DNA from: an uncultured Campylobacter sp.
GTDB taxonomy: Bacteria > Campylobacterota > Campylobacteria > Campylobacterales > Campylobacteraceae
Direction of reading: 5' to 3'
Length of the DNA stretch: 8,341 nt
Assembly: GCF_938040115.1 (NCBI RefSeq)
Contig: NZ_CALHXD010000024.1
Coordinates: 1-8,341, forward strand
Shown: piece after piece, positions 4,673 through 8,341 of the stretch
How positions within the stretch are numbered: position 1 is the first letter of the stretch
Layout: each line of letters starts with the position of its first letter
Made by a program: the position numbers and the translations under genes
Notes under the pieces: model-generated
The model's database searches: none
What the model was told of the DNA's origin: nothing
The model's input: only the letters and a program-made list of their open reading frames with translations

Positions 4673-6529
4673 TTACTTCTTTTTGTCGCTTGACTCGGAG
4701 GTTTTACCTTTTGATTTAGCCTTTTTATCGGCGGCATCTTTTTGCTTTTTAGACTTATCTTTGCTGGCGTTTACGTCTTTTTTCTTTTTGGACTCGGTTT
4801 TGGTTTCTTTATTTTTTTTGTCCTTTTTCTTATCCGTCTGTTTTGTTTTGTCTTTATTTTTAGCGGATGAATTTGACTCTGACTTTTTTGCCTCTTTGCT
4901 TGATTTTTTTGGCTCAGTCTTGCTTGCCGCCTTGTTTGACGCTTTTGCAGAGGTTAAATTTGACTCCGGTTTTGCTGATTTTGCCGCGGCTAAATTTGCC
5001 GTTTCGTTCGCATCCGTTTTGGCTCCAGAGGAGTTGCTTTCAGCTTTAGGCTGCACGGTCAAATTTGACTCTGTTTTAGTTAAATTTGAGTCCGTCAAAT
5101 TTACATCGTCGGCGCTGCTTGTAAGCTCGCTCGTCAAATTTGCTTCGGTTTTGGTCGCATTGTCTTCCTTGTTGTCACTCTTTGTCTCTTTTGTCAAATT
5201 TATATCGGTTTTTAAAGAGCCGATGTTAGTTAAATTCTCCTCTGCCCTTTTCGTCTCCGTAGTTAAATTTAAATCTCCGCTAGAAAAGGTAGAATTTGCA
5301 TCCGTCATCGTCAAATTTACGTCTGCTTTTGGCTCGGTTATAGGATGCTCCCAGTCCATCGCCGCATCAAATTTCTGCTCTTTTTCAGGGATTTCATCCT
5401 TGTTGGCATACTCTTTTATCTTATTTTCAAACTGTTTTATATATTTTTGAAATTTAGCGCTTTCATTTAAGGCAAATACGCTTTTAGCTACCTTTATCTC
5501 GGTCTCCGGGTTTATAGCGTTACCATTTTTATAAACGCCGAAATGCAGGTGCGAACCCGTACTCATGCCCGTGTTTCCTACATATGCGATGAGCTGACCT
5601 TGCTTAACTTTTACTCCGCTTTTTATACCTTTAGCAAAGCCGCTAGTGTGCGCATATAGCGTCTCGTAACCGCTAGTGTGACCTAGTATTACTACCTTGC
5701 CGTAGCCGCTTTTAGTACCGACGAATTTTACCGTACCCTCGCCTGCGGCCTTTATCGGAGTGCCTTTAGGAGCGCCGTAGTCCACGCCTAGATGGGCCTT
5801 ATAACGCTTTAGTATCGGATGATAGCGCTTGGGCGTAAAAGGCGAGGTAATACGAGCGTTTGCGATCGGTCTAGTTAGCAAAAATTTATCGTTTTTCTTG
5901 CCGCTTTTGTCGTAGTATTTGTTTTCGTATTTATAAACCGTGTATTTTTTGCCACTGATTTCAATCGTCGCCCAGTATATCTCAGGAGCGCCGAACGTGC
6001 GTCCCAGTCTCATCTTTTGCGTATACTCCATCGCGAGCCTGTCGCCTTTTTTTAGCTTCGTAAACTCTTTAGCGCCCACTTCGCTCCTCATAGCTAGATA
6101 AAATCCATGCGCTAGCGCCGCGCTACCCGTAGCTTCTAGTATATCTTGCGAAGGATTCGATACGATCGGCATACTAAGTACGCGCCTATGCGTCTGATAC
6201 GAGATCGAGGAAAGCTGAAAATTATACTTTCCGTCGTTATCTTTATAAATTTGCGCTTGGAGCTCTTCGTTTACGGGGATTAGCACCTGGCTTATCCCGC
6301 CTTTTTCGTCTCTTAAAATTTGATACGATATGCCCGCTTTTATCTCGCTTACAAACTCCTTATCGTCCGAATCCATATCATAATAAAGAGAAAGGGGGAT
6401 GGAATTTTTCTCCAAAAAAGTTAAAAACGTATCTCCGCTAGGCCAGCTAAGCTCCTGGACGGTAGATTGTATAGGTGCGGCGGCGAATAAATTTACCGCC
6501 AGCAGTAAAGCTAATGAAAATTTCTTCAT
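4673..6529 (-). CDS. Exported M23 (LytM) peptidoglycan endopeptidase, Csd3/HdpA/Pgp3 type, with a long sequon-rich tail
   Basis: This 618-residue protein has a signal peptide (MKKFSLALLLAVNLFAAA), an N-terminal regulatory region (about 25-220) and a LytM/M23 zinc peptidase domain (about 221-345). Catalytic motifs are intact: HLGVD gives zinc ligands H246 and D250, YAH gives H294, and SHLHFG gives H327 and H329. The layout matches H. pylori Csd3/HdpA and C. jejuni Pgp3, enzymes that trim and cut peptidoglycan cross-links to set helical cell shape. Those relatives are about 400 residues long. Here a low-complexity extension of about 240 residues follows residue 375, described separately. The ATG at 6529-6527 has AAGGGA four bases upstream. 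It is the first gene of the minus-strand cluster and is divergent from the PgbA-like gene, an arrangement also known in H. pylori (HP0506, HP0508, HP0509). The peptidase assignment is firm; activity and tail function are inferred. Confidence 0.95.
   Translation of the reverse strand: MKKFSLALLLAVNLFAAAPIQSTVQELSWPSGDTFLTFLEKNSIPLSLYYDMDSDDKEFVSEIKAGISYQILRDEKGGISQVLIPVNEELQAQIYKDNDGKYNFQLSSISYQTHRRVLSMPIVSNPSQDILEATGSAALAHGFYLAMRSEVGAKEFTKLKKGDRLAMEYTQKMRLGRTFGAPEIYWATIEISGKKYTVYKYENKYYDKSGKKNDKFLLTRPIANARITSPFTPKRYHPILKRYKAHLGVDYGAPKGTPIKAAGEGTVKFVGTKSGYGKVVILGHTSGYETLYAHTSGFAKGIKSGVKVKQGQLIAYVGNTGMSTGSHLHFGVYKNGNAINPETEIKVAKSVFALNESAKFQKYIKQFENKIKEYANKDEIPEKEQKFDAAMDWEHPITEPKADVNLTMTDANSTFSSGDLNLTTETKRAEENLTNIGSLKTDINLTKETKSDNKEDNATKTEANLTSELTSSADDVNLTDSNLTKTESNLTVQPKAESNSSGAKTDANETANLAAAKSAKPESNLTSAKASNKAASKTEPKKSSKEAKKSESNSSAKNKDKTKQTDKKKDKKNKETKTESKKKKDVNASKDKSKKQKDAADKKAKSKGKTSESSDKKK
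4676..5404 (-). other. C-terminal extension of the M23 peptidase: 15 extended N-glycosylation sequons, then a Lys-rich tail
   Basis: Residues 376-618 are low complexity, rich in Asn, Thr, Ser, Lys, Glu and Ala. D/E-X-N-X-S/T, the sequon of the Campylobacter oligosaccharyltransferase PglB, occurs perfectly at N405, N412, N421, N432, N444, N457, N464, N477, N482, N489, N499, N508, N524, N553 and N587. X is never proline. Thirteen fall within 120 residues (405-524). Residues from about 535 onward are dominated by lysine and end in DKKK. The rest of the protein has no extended sequon (LNES near 355 lacks the acidic -2 residue). The DNA contains a run of eight T on the plus strand (4812-4819), that is A8 in the coding sense. 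Confidence 0.85.
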
Positions 6530-6643
6530 AAAATCCCTTGATTTAAAAGCCGTATTTTACTCGAAAATTACTTACATTTTGCAAAACTAAGCCAGTTTCA
6601 GATATAATGAGCGCTAAAATTTCAAACTTTCAGGAGATAAATT
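6530..6643. promoter_or_regulatory. Divergent promoter region between the M23 and PgbA-like genes
   Basis: On the plus strand TATAAT at 6603-6608 is a perfect sigma-70 -10 box, with TTGCAA at 6579-6584 as a possible -35 at an 18-base spacing. AGGAG at 6632-6636 is the ribosome binding site for the TTG start at 6644 (7-base spacer). On the minus strand TAAAAT (6559-6554) is a reasonable -10 box 24 bases before the M23 start; no good -35 is seen, which is common for Campylobacter promoters. The plus-strand promoter is well supported, the minus-strand one only tentative. No operator-like inverted repeat stands out. Confidence 0.6.
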
Positions 6644-7360
6644 TTGAAAAAATTTCTTTTATTTTTAGCGGCGGCTTGCCTTAGCTTTGCAGCGGAGTTT
6701 TCGATGAGAGAGTACAAGGCCCCGCTAATAAGCGTGGATGAGGGCGTAGGCACAATCATAGACAACTCAGATATCGTCGTAGGCAGTAGTGGCGTCGTGA
6801 TGCATAAATTTGACGGCGCTCAAAGCTCAATCATCGCTCGCGCGGTCGTCACGCAAAAAGGCGGCGGCTTTGCAAAGGTACGATTCGAGGTATTTGACAC
6901 GTTAGCGCAAAAAGCTCTACCGATACCGGGAATTTTGCCTAAAAGCGGCGACGAGATCATCCTAAACTACCTCTACAACCGCTCGCTCATCATCGTGCCG
7001 AACAAAGAAATTTACGCCGAAGTAACGAACGCGTTTAAAGATATCACCTTTATCCACCCCGATATCGTAGGCTCGTACCTAAGCTACGAGTATAAGCCAA
7101 ACCCTAGCCGCGACGACTTTCGTAAGATGTGCAACCAAAGCGCGGCGGGGCTAATCTTTATCGCTATGAATAACGAAGCGCTTTTTGCCGACTGCCAGAG
7201 TTTCGAGCCGCTAAAACGCTTCCAAAGCGGCGCGGTCAAATACTACCAGCTACCTTTCTACACTCGCGTCAAGGATATCGATACGGTATTTTGGAAATGG
7301 GGCTCAGAGCAGATCAGCGACTTTGACCGCCACTACAAAGCTCTTTTGAAAGAGAAATGA
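6644..7360 (+). CDS. Exported PgbA_N-type (plasminogen-binding N-terminal domain) protein
   Basis: This 238-residue protein has a signal peptide (MKKFLLFLAAACLSFAA). The mature part includes VDEGVGTIIDNSDIVVGSSGVV (about 31-52) and a region with VIVPN-like and YLYNRSLIIVPN segments (109-120). It has two cysteines, C163 and C184, that could form a disulfide in the periplasm. The order and resemblance fit the domain found at the N-terminus of H. pylori PgbA and PgbB. In H. pylori pgbA (HP0508) also sits beside glcD (HP0509) and near the csd3 gene (HP0506). Those PgbA proteins have a long charged C-terminal tail; this one ends directly after the domain, in LLKEK. Plasminogen binding should therefore not be assumed. 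The start is TTG at 6644-6646, chosen because of the AGGAG seven bases upstream and the signal peptide that follows at once. The stop overlaps the next start (ATGA). Confidence 0.8.
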   Translation: MKKFLLFLAAACLSFAAEFSMREYKAPLISVDEGVGTIIDNSDIVVGSSGVVMHKFDGAQSSIIARAVVTQKGGGFAKVRFEVFDTLAQKALPIPGILPKSGDEIILNYLYNRSLIIVPNKEIYAEVTNAFKDITFIHPDIVGSYLSYEYKPNPSRDDFRKMCNQSAAGLIFIAMNNEALFADCQSFEPLKRFQSGAVKYYQLPFYTRVKDIDTVFWKWGSEQISDFDRHYKALLKEK

Positions 7361-8341
7361 TGCACGAAAAACACGCTAAATTTTTTGTAAATTTACTAGG
7401 TGCGGACAACGCCTACTTTGACGACGCGCACAGGATCGCCTACTGCTACGACGCGACGAAAAAGCGGCATTTACCAGACGGCGTGCTTTTCCCTAGAGAC
7501 GAGCGCGACGTTAGCGAGATTTTAAAGTACTGCAACGAAAATAAAATCATAATCGTGCCTAGGGGTGCTGGCAGCGGCTTTACGGGCGGGGCGCTAGCGC
7601 ACGAGGGCGGCGTGGTGCTTGCTTTTGAAAAGCATATGAATAAAATCCTAGAAATCGACATGCAAAATATGGTTGCCGTCGTGCAACCGGGCTGTATAAA
7701 TATAAATTTGCAGCGCGAAGCCGAGAAGCTAGGCCTTTTCTACCCGCCAGATCCCGCCAGCCAGGAGTACTCGACGCTAGGCGGCAACGTCAGCGAAAAC
7801 GCGGGCGGCATGCGCGCGGCAAAATACGGCATCACTAAAGACTACGTCATGGCGCTACGAGCGGTGCTGCCTAACGGCGAAGTGATCCGCGCCGGCAAAC
7901 GCACGATAAAAGACGTCGCAGGATACAATATCGCTGGCATTTTAATCGCTAGCGAGGGCACGCTAGCGGTAATAACCGAGATCACGCTAAAACTCATCGC
8001 AAAGCCTAAATTTAGAAAAACGGCGATGGGAATTTTCCCTAGCGTAAACGCTGCGATGAACGCCGTTTATAAGACGATGGCAGCAGGCGTGACGCCCGTA
8101 GCCATGGAGTTTTTGGACGCGCTTTGCATACGCGCGGTCGAGACTAAATTTAACAAAGGCCTACCGCAAGATGCGGGCGCGCTGCTCATCACCGACGTGG
8201 ACGGCGACATTTTAGACGGCCTGGAGCAGGATCTCGCCACGATCGAGCGAGTGTTTAGAGAAAACGGCGCTAGCGAATTTAGACGCGCTAAGGACGAGAG
8301 CGAGCGAAACGACATCTGGTTTGCCAGGCGTAACTGCTCGC
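7357..8341 (+). CDS. glcD: GlcD-type FAD-linked oxidase (3' truncated by window edge)
   Basis: The frame is open from ATG at 7357 to the end of the window, giving about 328 residues of an expected 460 or so. An N-terminal FAD_binding_4 (PCMH-type) domain is clear: PRGAGSGFTGGA (68-79), VQPGC (109-113), YPPDPAS (129-135) and STLGGNVSENAGGMR (139-153). Further on come GITKDYV, IKDVAGYN and SEGTLAVITEITLKL, followed by the start of the FAD-oxidase C-terminal domain. The family oxidises 2-hydroxy acids such as glycolate or D-lactate and passes electrons to partner subunits or the quinone pool; the true substrate in this lineage is not certain. The first ATG overlaps the preceding stop (ATGA) and a second ATG follows directly, so translation is probably coupled to the PgbA-like gene. 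No frameshift or missing motif is visible in the part seen. Confidence 0.92.
   Translation, partial: MMHEKHAKFFVNLLGADNAYFDDAHRIAYCYDATKKRHLPDGVLFPRDERDVSEILKYCNENKIIIVPRGAGSGFTGGALAHEGGVVLAFEKHMNKILEIDMQNMVAVVQPGCININLQREAEKLGLFYPPDPASQEYSTLGGNVSENAGGMRAAKYGITKDYVMALRAVLPNGEVIRAGKRTIKDVAGYNIAGILIASEGTLAVITEITLKLIAKPKFRKTAMGIFPSVNAAMNAVYKTMAAGVTPVAMEFLDALCIRAVETKFNKGLPQDAGALLITDVDGDILDGLEQDLATIERVFRENGASEFRRAKDESERNDIWFARRNCS

Noticed and set aside
4554..5450. Long plus-strand open frame (298 codons) rich in VKF, Ser and Phe, antisense to the M23 tail
   Set aside because: It is the mirror of the skewed, repetitive codons of the tail: AAATTT words read as Lys-Phe on this strand. It has no ribosome binding site, no domain, and lies across the end of one strong gene and the start of another (mgtE).
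7446..8315. Minus-strand open frames opposite the GlcD gene (7446-7661 and 8067-8315)
   Set aside because: They are antisense to clear FAD-oxidase coding sequence with intact motifs; their Ser/Pro/Arg composition is that of shadows.

Overview
The window most likely comes from an epsilonproteobacterium of the genus Campylobacter, probably one of the higher-GC species such as the showae/rectus/curvus group. Three things point there. The word AAATTTGA recurs throughout the DNA. Starts are often TTG, preceded by good AGGAG sites. The block of M23 peptidase (Csd3/HdpA/Pgp3 type), divergent PgbA-type exported protein and GlcD oxidase has the order known from Helicobacter pylori (HP0506, HP0508, HP0509). 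The species cannot be fixed from the sequence alone.

Layout. Bases 1-168 hold the 3' end of a plus-strand gene, perhaps AsmA-like. Bases 169-730 are a gene-free convergent interval with 17 copies of AAATTT. From 6529 down to 731 six minus-strand genes lie head to tail with almost no spacing: an exported M23 peptidoglycan hydrolase, the Mg2+ channel MgtE (gap 0), a Nudix hydrolase (16-base overlap), then three tandem paralogous exported cysteine-rich Sel1-repeat proteins (52-base gap, then two 9-base gaps). A 114-base divergent promoter region follows. On the plus strand come a PgbA_N-type exported protein (TTG start) and, overlapping it by ATGA, a GlcD-type FAD oxidase that runs off the right edge.

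How the genes fit together. Most of the block concerns the cell envelope: a cell-shape endopeptidase, an inner-membrane Mg2+ channel, three disulfide-rich periplasmic or secreted solenoid proteins and a PgbA-like exported protein. The Nudix enzyme and GlcD are metabolic.

Most notable observation. The M23 peptidase carries a C-terminal extension of about 240 residues, absent from the usual family length of roughly 400. It contains 15 perfect copies of the bacterial extended N-glycosylation sequon D/E-X-N-X-S/T, all between residues 403 and 589. More than half of these (8 exactly) are encoded by the same AAATTT word that fills the intergenic DNA, read in the frame that gives Asn-Leu-Thr. This suggests a genome-wide DNA word feeding a PglB glycosylation array. 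It is an inference from sequence and needs glycoproteomic proof.
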